A program made the position numbers and the translations under genes. Positions 33,440 to 40,880 of a DNA stretch of 64,000 nucleotides are shown here, piece after piece; within the stretch, counting starts at the first letter, position 1, and the number at the start of each line of letters is the position of its first letter. Below the pieces are notes generated by a model that saw only the letters and a list, made by a program, of their open reading frames with translations, was not told where the DNA came from and ran no database searches. The DNA is from an uncultured Agathobacter sp. Lineage in GTDB: Bacteria; Bacillota; Clostridia; Lachnospirales; Lachnospiraceae. The stretch spans positions 1 to 64,000 of the forward strand of contig CAMDYX010000002.1 in NCBI GenBank assembly GCA_945910395.1, written 5' to 3'.

Positions 33440-34389
33440 GTAACAAAAAAACTACTTTAAAACTTTTTACAATTGCCCAATATCAACAGGAGGAAGAATA
33501 TTTAAGCTCCATGCATGAGAACGGATGGAAGCTTTCAAAAATTACGTTTCCGGGGATCTATCATTTTGAAAAATGTGACCCCAAAAAGGTTACCTATCGT
33601 CTCGATTATAACAAAGACGGTATCAAGCATAAATCAGAATATGTGAAAATGTTTTCTGATTGCGGTTGGGACTACTTATTTGATTTCGTTGGATATAGCT
33701 ATTTTTGCAAAGAAAGCGACAATCAGCCGGAAAAGGAGGAAATCTTCTGCGATGATGCATCCAGACTTGACATGATGAAACGTGTTCTAAAGGGCAGAAT
33801 ATATCCACTTATTATTCTCTTTCTATGCGTTATTCTGCCACAGTTTCTTGAATACACGGTAGGTGGCGGGTTTGGAGGCGGAGGTCCTGTGCAAACCATA
33901 CTTGCAGTTGTGTTTTTACTTCTCATCTTCCTCTATCTTGTGTTATTTGGTGCAATGGCTTATCAATTTTATCAATACGAGAAAAAAATACTGCCGGATA
34001 CCGCCGGTGTAAAATATAAATATGCCGGCATAGCCCTTCTTATTTTATTAATGATTATTTGTACCGGAAGCTTATTCTATGTTTCAAATCGTTCTGTTTA
34101 TACGGTTTCAGAAAGAGCAGACGGTTTTACGATTGAAGCAGAGAATCTGAACAAGTCCGTAGAAATGGAGTATAATCTTAAGAAAGGTGACAAAATTGAG
34201 GTTAGCCATGAGTACGAAGACGGCGAAATATATATTTCCGTAGGAGAAGAAAACAAGGAGCCGATTTTCTATGGAAATAGCTATAGTGAAATGGATGATT
34301 TTACTTTAACAATACAGGAGGATGGCTGTTACAAGATTAAGTGCTCCGGTAGAAGGGCAAAAGGTGTTATCAATTTTGTTATAAAGTGA
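33436..34389 (+). CDS. DUF2812 domain membrane protein
   Basis: Protein of 317 residues. Residues 1-115 match DUF2812 (EEEYLSSMHENGWKLSKITF; YRLDYNK; YVKMFSDCGWDYLFDFVGYS). Membrane helices lie at about 121-140, 155-175 and 195-215, followed by an extracytoplasmic beta-rich tail. DUF2812 genes usually sit next to a PadR gene, as here, and may be the membrane target of its control. Function not established. The gap 34390-34528 holds only an imperfect hairpin (GAAAAGTCGG facing CCCGCTTTTC). Confidence 0.85.
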   Translation: MSNKKTTLKLFTIAQYQQEEEYLSSMHENGWKLSKITFPGIYHFEKCDPKKVTYRLDYNKDGIKHKSEYVKMFSDCGWDYLFDFVGYSYFCKESDNQPEKEEIFCDDASRLDMMKRVLKGRIYPLIILFLCVILPQFLEYTVGGGFGGGGPVQTILAVVFLLLIFLYLVLFGAMAYQFYQYEKKILPDTAGVKYKYAGIALLILLMIICTGSLFYVSNRSVYTVSERADGFTIEAENLNKSVEMEYNLKKGDKIEVSHEYEDGEIYISVGEENKEPIFYGNSYSEMDDFTLTIQEDGCYKIKCSGRRAKGVINFVIK

Positions 34390-34528
34390 TGAAAAGTCGG
34401 CATTCCCCTTCAAGTGGGCATTTATTTCCCCGCTTTTCGTTTAGCTGCTATCAACAATACGTTGTTTTACGAGCTGCATGTTTACTGTTACGATAAACAC
34501 ATAAAATCAATATTGGAGGATATGTTTT

Positions 34529-35272
34529 ATGGGTTGCGATTTAGGTGAGATTATTTGTCAATACAGACAGAACAAAAAAATGACGCAGGAAGAGTTTGCC
34601 TCAAGATTGGGTGTAACACCACAAGCCGTCAGCAAGTGGGAACGGGGAAATGGTCTGCCGGATGTATCGCTGATTGAGGGGATCTGCAATGTGCTGGGTG
34701 TTGATGCGGATACCTTATTCGGAATTACAGAAAAGGTCGTGGAGAATGGAAATTCCATCGATGACACGGAAATCAAATCGAATCTGATTTCTGATCCAAT
34801 CATGGTAGAATTTTCCGAAAGCCTGATTCCGCTCATTTGTGATGGTCTCAAAACCCCTGCTGTGCAGGAAAGCCGCAAACGTCTTGCACGAGAAAACGGT
34901 ATGCTATTACCTATGATTCGATTCAGAGATAACTGTGCCTTAGCCAAGGATCAGTATCGGGTACTGGTATACGACAAGGAGATATTGACTGGTTCTACAA
35001 AAACCAATAGTGAAGCCTTTTATCAGGAGCTGATTGCCAAAATTGAAGGTTATTGTAAGGAGCATTACTCCAAGCTTTTGAATAAACACACCGTAAAAAT
35101 ACTGATTGATAATCTAAAGAATCAGTATCCCGGAGTGGCAGACGGCGTAATTCCGGAGCAGATTCCTTACATAAAAGTGGAGCAAAGGCTGAAAGAAAAA
35201 ATCAGAGCCGGTGAGTCGATCAAGGATTTGATACATATTGTTGAAGAGCTGGAAGCAGAAAATACAATTTGA
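34529..35272 (+). CDS. XRE family helix-turn-helix regulator
   Basis: Protein of 247 residues. The N-terminal HTH_3 domain reads EIICQYRQNKKMTQEEFASR then LGVTPQAVSKWERGNGLPDV. The C-terminal 150 residues are charged and helical and I do not recognise them (KNQYPGVADGVIPEQIPYIK). ATG 34529 has GGAGGA ahead. Neighbours are the PadR pair and repeat C copy 1. The target is unknown. Confidence 0.85.
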   Translation: MGCDLGEIICQYRQNKKMTQEEFASRLGVTPQAVSKWERGNGLPDVSLIEGICNVLGVDADTLFGITEKVVENGNSIDDTEIKSNLISDPIMVEFSESLIPLICDGLKTPAVQESRKRLARENGMLLPMIRFRDNCALAKDQYRVLVYDKEILTGSTKTNSEAFYQELIAKIEGYCKEHYSKLLNKHTVKILIDNLKNQYPGVADGVIPEQIPYIKVEQRLKEKIRAGESIKDLIHIVEELEAENTI

Positions 35273-35321
35273 CAAAAATGAAAAAACAAGTTTTTCGTCT
35301 AAATCGATTATTCTATATTTG

Positions 35322-35632
35322 TTATACGTAATTTCCGGCTTGGTTTAGTCTTTGAAAAAGTGTCGTTTACAGATAAACACTTTGTTTTCTCTCTGCTTAT
35401 CTGTAAACTCCGACCCTTATACGTCGCTGGAGAAAGCTTGATTACATATAAGCGCACTGATTTCTTGTCTCTTATATGTCATTTCGAGTTGAAAATGGGC
35501 TTTTAGAAGGAAAAGCTTACATATAACTTCAAAAAAATCTGATAGATTATATGTAATTACAGAAAAAGCACAATTACAAAAGGCCTATGTCTACGGATAA
35601 ATCCATCTATTTCTTTTCGCTTATATGTAAAC
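35322..35632. repeat. Repeat family C, copy 1 (75-bp hairpin array)
   Basis: Four inverted-repeat units start at 35367, 35442, 35517 and 35591, a period of 74-75 bp; a fifth right half-site (TTATACGTAA) stands at 35322. The first unit is perfect: GTTTACAGATAA, 20 bases, TTATCTGTAAAC. The others are TTACATATAA facing TTATATGTAA with small changes. No ORF. Closely similar arrays are at 60411-60720 and 63566-63800. Confidence 0.85.
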
Positions 35633-35721
35633 TTCTGTTTCTTCGTCTTTATTTGTCATTCGAAACCATTTAAGATGTGAAACCTGACATAAGCCGAGCA
35701 AAACACACTTCATCTACGCAA

Positions 35722-35756
35722 AGACCCCCGCCTGTTTATGAAACAGGTGGAGGTCT
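35722..35756. terminator. Bidirectional terminator-like hairpin
   Basis: AGACCCCCGCCTGTTT and AAACAGGTGGAGGTCT pair over 16 positions with a short ATG loop. On plus it is followed by ATTTTACT. It lies 35 bp behind the RpiB-like gene stop (minus strand) and ends the long uronate operon; it may also stop leftward-facing plus transcripts. Confidence 0.75.
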
Positions 35757-35791
35757 ATTTTACTCTTCATAAAAAAAACAATGTACATCAA

Positions 35792-36427
35792 CTATAATAA
35801 AGTTTTTACATATGCAGCCAGCTCTTCATCCTGACAGGATGCAAAGAAAAGATCTGCAAATTTTTCTCCTGCAACAGCTCCCTTTACAAGCTCCTGATCG
35901 AGATCCGGCAAAATGTCAATCAGCTTGCGGTAGGTGGAAAGCTTTACCTCATCCAGAATCTTCTTATTGCGCTTTTCCGGAACCGCACGTTCTCTTGGAT
36001 ATCCCTGTCCGCTCTCCTCGCAGAACAGCTTCTCAAAGATATACTCCAGATTTAAATCTCCGCCCCAGCCAAAGCCTTTTGCAAATGGAATGGCAATTGC
36101 ATTACCATCATTGATCTGTGCAAAGGTATAGGCATCCAGCGGGTCCTCCACATGTCCGCAGATCACTCCCGGGAAAGAATTACATGCAAGCATTGCTCCC
36201 TCTCCGGTTCCGCATCCGGTAATGACATAATCTGCAGCCTTTGAGTTTAAGAGGATTGCAGAAAGAATTCCGACCTGTACATAAGTAAGCTGTGCAGCAT
36301 CATCAGCAGCATACATTCCATAATTTACAACCTCATGTCCCATTGGTTCCACAACCTTCTTAAGGGCATTTTCAATTACAGAATTCTTTGCAGCCTGACT
36401 ATTTTCATTAATAAGTGCTATTCTCAT
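35792..36427 (-). CDS. RpiB/LacA/LacB-family isomerase, DhuI-like
   Basis: Protein of 211 residues with the RpiB fold signature GCGTGEGAMLACN; the Cys at residue 72 matches the catalytic Cys of RpiB. It is longer than RpiB (about 150) and agrees with DhuI, the RpiB-family isomerase of 4-deoxy-5-keto-uronate described in streptococci. Its partner here, the KduD-like gene, is directly upstream, as DhuD goes with DhuI. A true KduI gene is also present in the operon, so either the step is doubled or this enzyme has another keto-uronate as substrate. Confidence 0.72.
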   Translation of the reverse strand: MRIALINENSQAAKNSVIENALKKVVEPMGHEVVNYGMYAADDAAQLTYVQVGILSAILLNSKAADYVITGCGTGEGAMLACNSFPGVICGHVEDPLDAYTFAQINDGNAIAIPFAKGFGWGGDLNLEYIFEKLFCEESGQGYPRERAVPEKRNKKILDEVKLSTYRKLIDILPDLDQELVKGAVAGEKFADLFFASCQDEELAAYVKTLL

Positions 36428-36492
36428 ATTTATGTTTCCTTTTCCTATATGATGAGCCAGACAAATCAGCCTGTGATCTGCCTGGCCTGTTT

Positions 36493-36542
36493 AGATTCAA
36501 ATAAGCAAATTCATTCAGGAACACAATTCCGAAATGGAATTT
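36493..36542. repeat. Repeat family A, half copy
   Basis: GATTCAAATAAGCAAATTCATTC followed by GGAACACAATTCCGAAATGGAAT is one arm of family A. It begins immediately behind the KduD stop codon on the minus strand and fills most of the gap to the RpiB-like gene. An imperfect hairpin (GCCAGACA with TGCCTGGC, 36455-36485) is beside it. Confidence 0.7.
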
Positions 36543-37410
36543 AATCATTTACCTTGATATCCGGTGTTTCTTCAATCTCATCTGCAAATTTTGATGCATC
36601 CAGATTGTTCGGGTCCTGTCCGATATATGCGGAAATACCACCATCAATATAAACTACCTGGCCATTGATGAAGTCAGATGCCGGAGAAGCAAGGAATACT
36701 GCAAGTCCCATAAGGTCCTCGGTACGTCCCCATCTCTGTGCCGGTGTCTTTGAACGGATGAAACGATCGAATGGTGCCATAGATCCGTCCGGTCCCTTCG
36801 CACGAAGCGGAGCAGTCTGTGGAGTTGCAATATATCCAGGTCCGATAGCGTTACACTGAATATTGTACTGACCATACTCAGAACAGATATTTCTGGTGAG
36901 CATCTTAAGTCCTCCCTTTGCAGCTGCATAAGCGGAAACAGTTTCACGACCAAACTCTGACATCATAGAGCAGGCATTGATAATCTTTCCGCTCTTCTTT
37001 TCGATCATGTCAGGCAAAACAGCCTTTGCACAGATGAATGGACCGGTAAGGTCTACATTGATTACCTGATTCCACTCATTGAGAGTCATCTCTGTCATAG
37101 GGATTCTCTTGATGATACCTGCATTGTTTACAAGAATATCAATGGAGCCAACCTTTTCCTTTACATCAGCTACAAATTTCTGAACCTGCTCTTCATTTGT
37201 AACATCACATACAGCACCATAAACCTCGATGCCTCTCTTCTTGTACTCCTCAAGGCCTCTGTCCACGAGCTCCTGCTTGATGTCGTTGAAAACGATCTTT
37301 GCTCCTGCCTCATGATATGCTACGGCATATGCAAGTCCAAGACCATAGGAAGCTCCTGTGATCCATGCTACTTTTCCTTTTAATGAAAACTTGTCAAGAA
37401 TATTACTCAT
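36541..37410 (-). CDS. kduD: 2-deoxy-D-gluconate 3-dehydrogenase / KduD-type SDR
   Basis: Short-chain dehydrogenase of 289 residues. Cofactor motif VAWITGASYGLGLAYA, NNAGIIKR, catalytic Tyr and Lys in ETVSAYAAAKGGL, and C-terminal GQVVYIDGGISAYIG. It reduces 5-keto-4-deoxyuronate isomer (DKII) to 2-keto-3-deoxygluconate. It could also be called gluconate 5-dehydrogenase or DhuD; the KduI, KdgK and aldolase genes upstream in the operon support the Kdu role. SD GGAGG; a TATAAT box (complement at 37441-37446) suggests an extra internal promoter. Confidence 0.85.
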   Translation of the reverse strand: MSNILDKFSLKGKVAWITGASYGLGLAYAVAYHEAGAKIVFNDIKQELVDRGLEEYKKRGIEVYGAVCDVTNEEQVQKFVADVKEKVGSIDILVNNAGIIKRIPMTEMTLNEWNQVINVDLTGPFICAKAVLPDMIEKKSGKIINACSMMSEFGRETVSAYAAAKGGLKMLTRNICSEYGQYNIQCNAIGPGYIATPQTAPLRAKGPDGSMAPFDRFIRSKTPAQRWGRTEDLMGLAVFLASPASDFINGQVVYIDGGISAYIGQDPNNLDASKFADEIEETPDIKVND

Positions 37411-37510
37411 TTTCTTTCCTCCAATTTATATGTTATCTCTATTATAGTTTTTTGGGCTATCCATTTCTTCGCACCACCCCATAAGAGCTATGCAAAAATA
37501 ACCAAATTCC

Positions 37511-38374
37511 TTATCTCAATTCCCGAAGATCCACATTATCCATATCATCGAAATCCTGATTTTCTCCAACCATACCCCAAATAAAGGTGTATGCACAGGT
37601 CGCACATCCACAGTGGATTGACCAGCTTGGAGAAATGACAGCTTCCTCGTTTCTCATGACAATGTGACGGGTTTCTGTAGGCTCTCCCATAAAATGCATC
37701 ATGACTGCATCCTCTGGAAGTTCAAAATACAAATACACTTCCATTCGTCTGTCATGGGTGTGACATGGCATAGAATTCCATACGCTGCCCGGCTCTAAGT
37801 GGGTCATTCCCATCTCCAGCTGACAACTCTCAACCTGTCCCGGTAAAATGTACTTGCAGATGGTTCTATGGTTGGAAGACTCTAATGCCCCAAGCTCAAC
37901 CTTATTCTCATCCTTTACAATCACAACTCCCTCTTCCGGAGTTCCTTCCGGCTTAATAAGTACCGTAGGATAGGTCATATGCGCAGGTGCACTATTGATG
38001 TAGAATTTTGCAGGATTCTTTGGATCATCGCTCTCGAAGCTGATATCCCTTGCTCCCATTCCGATATACATTCCCTCTCTGTGCAATACGTGATAGGTCT
38101 TTCCATCAATGGTGATACTTCCGTTTCCACCGATATTGATGACGCCCATCTCCCGTCTCTGTAAGAAATATTCTGCCCGAAGCTCATCGCCTGCGGTAAG
38201 AACCAGCTTCTTTGAAACCGGGGTGGCCGATCCGGTAATGATGCGGTCAATATGGCTGTATACCAGATAAATCTCGTCCTCACGGAATACCTTTTGAATT
38301 AAAAATTCTTCTCTTAATCTGTCTGTATCATAATGCTTTACATCCTTCGGGGATGCTGCTGTACGAAGCTCCAT
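37511..38374 (-). CDS. kduI: 5-dehydro-4-deoxy-D-glucuronate isomerase
   Basis: Cupin-fold isomerase of 287 residues. The metal site is visible: PCHTHDRRMEVYLYFELPED (two His and Glu) and PSWSIHCGCATCAYTFIWGM (last His). It converts 4-deoxy-L-threo-5-hexosulose-uronate, formed from unsaturated uronate, to DKII for KduD. The ORF-track start 38467 lies in the DUF624 gene; ATG 38374 with GGAGGAG ahead starts one base past that stop. Confidence 0.95.
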   Translation of the reverse strand: MELRTAASPKDVKHYDTDRLREEFLIQKVFREDEIYLVYSHIDRIITGSATPVSKKLVLTAGDELRAEYFLQRREMGVINIGGNGSITIDGKTYHVLHREGMYIGMGARDISFESDDPKNPAKFYINSAPAHMTYPTVLIKPEGTPEEGVVIVKDENKVELGALESSNHRTICKYILPGQVESCQLEMGMTHLEPGSVWNSMPCHTHDRRMEVYLYFELPEDAVMMHFMGEPTETRHIVMRNEEAVISPSWSIHCGCATCAYTFIWGMVGENQDFDDMDNVDLRELR

Positions 38375-38375
38375 G

Positions 38376-39011
38376 TTACTGTGCTCCTCCTTCCTTTTTC
38401 TTCTCGAAATGTCGAAATACCGGCCGATACAAATAGACACATATGTACGCCGGAAGAGAAAATCCAATCAGTGCCGCAAAAATGCCGAAATACTGGAATA
38501 ATGCGGTAAGTACCCAGGGCAGTGCAGTAATAACAATCATTGCCAGAGTACGGAAAATACCGTAAAAGCCAAGTGCATAAGCGCTCTTAAAGGTATTTTT
38601 TATACTATCTTCATAACGGGCGGTTACCGGGAAAATATAAATGATTCCAATGGAAGCCAGCACAGAAATGATCCAGATTACAACCTGAAAAAGCAAAGAG
38701 TAATGCCCCGGGTCTGCCTGGTACATCGCCACATAATCGCCGCCTAATATAAATACCATAAACAAGACAATCAGCCAGCACAACGTGGACTGCTTAAAAT
38801 TCTGCATGAAGGCTCTTCCAAAGTCCTTCAGAATATATCCCTCTTCACCATGCACCATCAGGTACACCACATGGTGCAGCGCACTAAACGCCGCACCTGC
38901 GGTAAAAATCGGAAGGCACAGGACGATGACAACCAGATTTAAGATAATCAGGTTGGTCAGCGTATCCATAAATCTCATGAAGGGACTTTCCAATCCAAAT
39001 ATTTTTCCCAT
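38376..39011 (-). CDS. DUF624 (YesL-type) membrane protein, first copy
   Basis: Membrane protein of 211 residues with four to five helices. DUF624 pattern: ESPFMRFMDTLTNLIILNLV, CLPIFTAGAAFSALHHV, FMQNFKQSTLCWLIVLFMVF, and LGFYGIFRTLAMIVITALPW. In Bacillus the yesL gene lies in the rhamnogalacturonan locus; its job is not established. Here it sits between kduI and the KDG kinase gene. A paralogue is at 44621-45304. Confidence 0.85.
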   Translation of the reverse strand: MGKIFGLESPFMRFMDTLTNLIILNLVVIVLCLPIFTAGAAFSALHHVVYLMVHGEEGYILKDFGRAFMQNFKQSTLCWLIVLFMVFILGGDYVAMYQADPGHYSLLFQVVIWIISVLASIGIIYIFPVTARYEDSIKNTFKSAYALGFYGIFRTLAMIVITALPWVLTALFQYFGIFAALIGFSLPAYICVYLYRPVFRHFEKKKEGGAQ

Positions 39012-39030
39012 AAATCAAACCACCTTAATA

Positions 39031-40128
39031 CTATCTCTGAACCCGGGCTCCTGCTCCACCCATGATAGCTTCTACTTCCTTCTTGCTTGCCATGGTTGTA
39101 TCACCAGGAGTAGTCATAGCAAGTGCGCCGTGTGCTGCACCATAATTTACAGCAAGCTCAGCATCTTTGGTAGTCATAAGACCATATACAAGTCCTGATG
39201 CGAAGGAATCTCCTCCACCTACACGGTCCATGATCTCAAGTCCGTCATACTGCTTAGCCTTGTAGATCTCACCATCTGCCCAGCAGATTGCAGACCAGTC
39301 ATTGATGGTTGCAGTCTTAACCTGACGAAGAGTGGTTGCAACAGCCTTAAAGTTCGGATAGGTTGCAGCAGCCTCGTTGATCATCTTCTTGTATCCCTCA
39401 AGATTTAAGGTCTTAAGGTTCTCATCGTTGCCCTCGATCTGGAATCCAAGGCAGGCGGTAAAGTCTTCCTCGTTACCGATCATAACATCTACATACTTCG
39501 CAATTTCCTTATTTACTTCCTGTGCCTTCTCAAGACCGCCAATTGCGCTCCACATAGAAGGACGGTAGTTCAAATCGTAAGAAACGATGGTTCCGTATTT
39601 CTTAGCGGTCTTGATTGCTGCAAGAACGGTCTCGCAGGACTGCTCGGAAAGTGCAGCATAGATTCCGCCTGTGTGCAGCCAGCGAACACCTAAGGTTCCG
39701 AAGATGTATTCAAAATCAAAATCCTCAGGAGTTGCCTGGGAGATTGCAGTATTTGCTCTGTCTGAGCATCCTACTGCACCACGGATACCAAATCCGCGCT
39801 CTGTAAAGTTGATACCATTACGGCAGATACGGCCGATACCATCGGTCTTCTTCATATAAATAAGATCTGTGCTGACACCACCCTGCTCGATAAAGTCTTT
39901 CATAAGAAGTCCTACTTCATTATCGGCAAAAGCGGTAATAACAGCAGTCTTCATACCAAAGCACTTATGAAGTCCGCGGATAACATTGTACTCTCCGCCG
40001 CCTTCCCAAGCTCTAAAAGATCTTGCGGTGCGGATACGTCCCTCGCCCGGATCCAAACGTAACATTACCTCTCCAAGAGATACGGCGTCAAATGCGCACT
40101 CCTCTGCTGGTCTTAAATTTAATTCCAT
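39031..40128 (-). CDS. kdgK: 2-dehydro-3-deoxygluconokinase (PfkB family)
   Basis: Sugar kinase of 365 residues. PfkB signs are a GGGEYNV motif near the start, VSYDLNYRPSMW, and DRVGGGDSFASGLVYGLM with the catalytic Asp near residue 310. It phosphorylates 2-keto-3-deoxygluconate to KDPG for the aldolase encoded just upstream (58-bp gap). Both the Kdu and Uxa branches meet here. It is slightly longer than usual (about 310-340), mainly through a C-terminal tail. Confidence 0.92.
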   Translation of the reverse strand: MELNLRPAEECAFDAVSLGEVMLRLDPGEGRIRTARSFRAWEGGGEYNVIRGLHKCFGMKTAVITAFADNEVGLLMKDFIEQGGVSTDLIYMKKTDGIGRICRNGINFTERGFGIRGAVGCSDRANTAISQATPEDFDFEYIFGTLGVRWLHTGGIYAALSEQSCETVLAAIKTAKKYGTIVSYDLNYRPSMWSAIGGLEKAQEVNKEIAKYVDVMIGNEEDFTACLGFQIEGNDENLKTLNLEGYKKMINEAAATYPNFKAVATTLRQVKTATINDWSAICWADGEIYKAKQYDGLEIMDRVGGGDSFASGLVYGLMTTKDAELAVNYGAAHGALAMTTPGDTTMASKKEVEAIMGGAGARVQR

Positions 40129-40186
40129 TTTCGTCTCCTTCTGCTACTTTTTGTAGCTTCCATTTTTATACTTATAAAAAATATTT

Positions 40187-40825
40187 TTATCCACGGATAT
40201 CCTTAACGATCTGTGCTGCCTCTGCAGTAAGCTCCTTGATCTTCTCAAAATCACCGGCTTTAATAAGGTCTCCCTTAACCATCCAGCTTCCGCCGCAGGC
40301 AAGGATACGGTCATATTTTAAGTAATCCTTTACGTTCTCTGCGTTGATTCCACCGGTAGGCATGAACTTCATTCCTACATACGGAGCTGCGATTGCCTTG
40401 ATATACTTTAAGCCTCCTGCCGGCTCAGCCGGGAAGAATTTTACAACATCAAGACCAAACTCAAGTGCAGTCTCAACGTTGCTTGGATTGCAGGTTCCCG
40501 GAGTGATCGGAATATTCTTCTTTACACAGTACTCCACAACCTTTGGGTTAATTCCAGGGCTTACGATAAATTTTGCCCCTGCTGCAACTGCACGGTCTAC
40601 CTGCTCGGTAGTAAGCACAGTTCCTGCTCCCACAAGCATATCCGGGAATTTCTCAGACATGATACGGATAGACTCCTCTGCTGCTGCTGTACGGAAGGTT
40701 ACCTCTGCACAAGGAAGTCCACCTTCCATTAGTGCGCGTCCAAGTGGCTCTGCGTCCTTTGCATCATCAAGTACAACTACCGGAATGATTCCGATTTTCT
40801 GAAACTGTTCTAATACTGCGTTCAT
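40187..40825 (-). CDS. eda: KDPG aldolase (2-keto-4-hydroxyglutarate aldolase)
   Basis: Class I aldolase of 212 residues. The Schiff-base Lys is in DVVKFFPAEPAGGLKYIKAI; AEVTFRTAAAEESIR and GAGTVLTTEQVDRAVAAGAK are typical. It splits KDPG to pyruvate and glyceraldehyde-3-phosphate, the last step for both uronate branches. SD AAGGAGAG. It lies between GH51 and the kinase gene in the operon. Confidence 0.95.
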   Translation of the reverse strand: MNAVLEQFQKIGIIPVVVLDDAKDAEPLGRALMEGGLPCAEVTFRTAAAEESIRIMSEKFPDMLVGAGTVLTTEQVDRAVAAGAKFIVSPGINPKVVEYCVKKNIPITPGTCNPSNVETALEFGLDVVKFFPAEPAGGLKYIKAIAAPYVGMKFMPTGGINAENVKDYLKYDRILACGGSWMVKGDLIKAGDFEKIKELTAEAAQIVKDIRG

Positions 40826-40852
40826 TTTTTTCTCTCCTTCTCTACTTTTCTA

Positions 40853-40870
40853 CATGAAGCTTGCTTCATG
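40853..40870. other. Perfect palindrome between GH51 and eda
   Basis: CATGAAGC-TT-GCTTCATG is a perfect 8-bp dyad with a 2-base centre and no T-tract on either side. It lies between the GH51 stop and the aldolase start. It could be an mRNA processing hairpin or a protein site. Confidence 0.5.
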
Positions 40871-40880
40871 GTTGTGTTAA

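Noticed and set aside
34391-34438. Terminator after the DUF2812 gene
   Set aside because: The stem is bulged and no T-run follows on plus; only noted as an imperfect hairpin.
35322-35632. Family C as a CRISPR array or integron attC array
   Set aside because: The repeated parts are short inverted half-sites with similar, not unique, sequence between them, no cas gene is near, and the attC core GTTRRRY/RYYYAAC is absent.
36455-36485. Hairpin GCCAGACA/TGCCTGGC as a terminator between the KduD and RpiB-like genes
   Set aside because: The stem has mismatches, a long loop and no T-tract on the minus strand.
37441-37510. Separate promoter for KduD
   Set aside because: A TATAAT box is present but there is no convincing -35; mentioned in the gene entry only.
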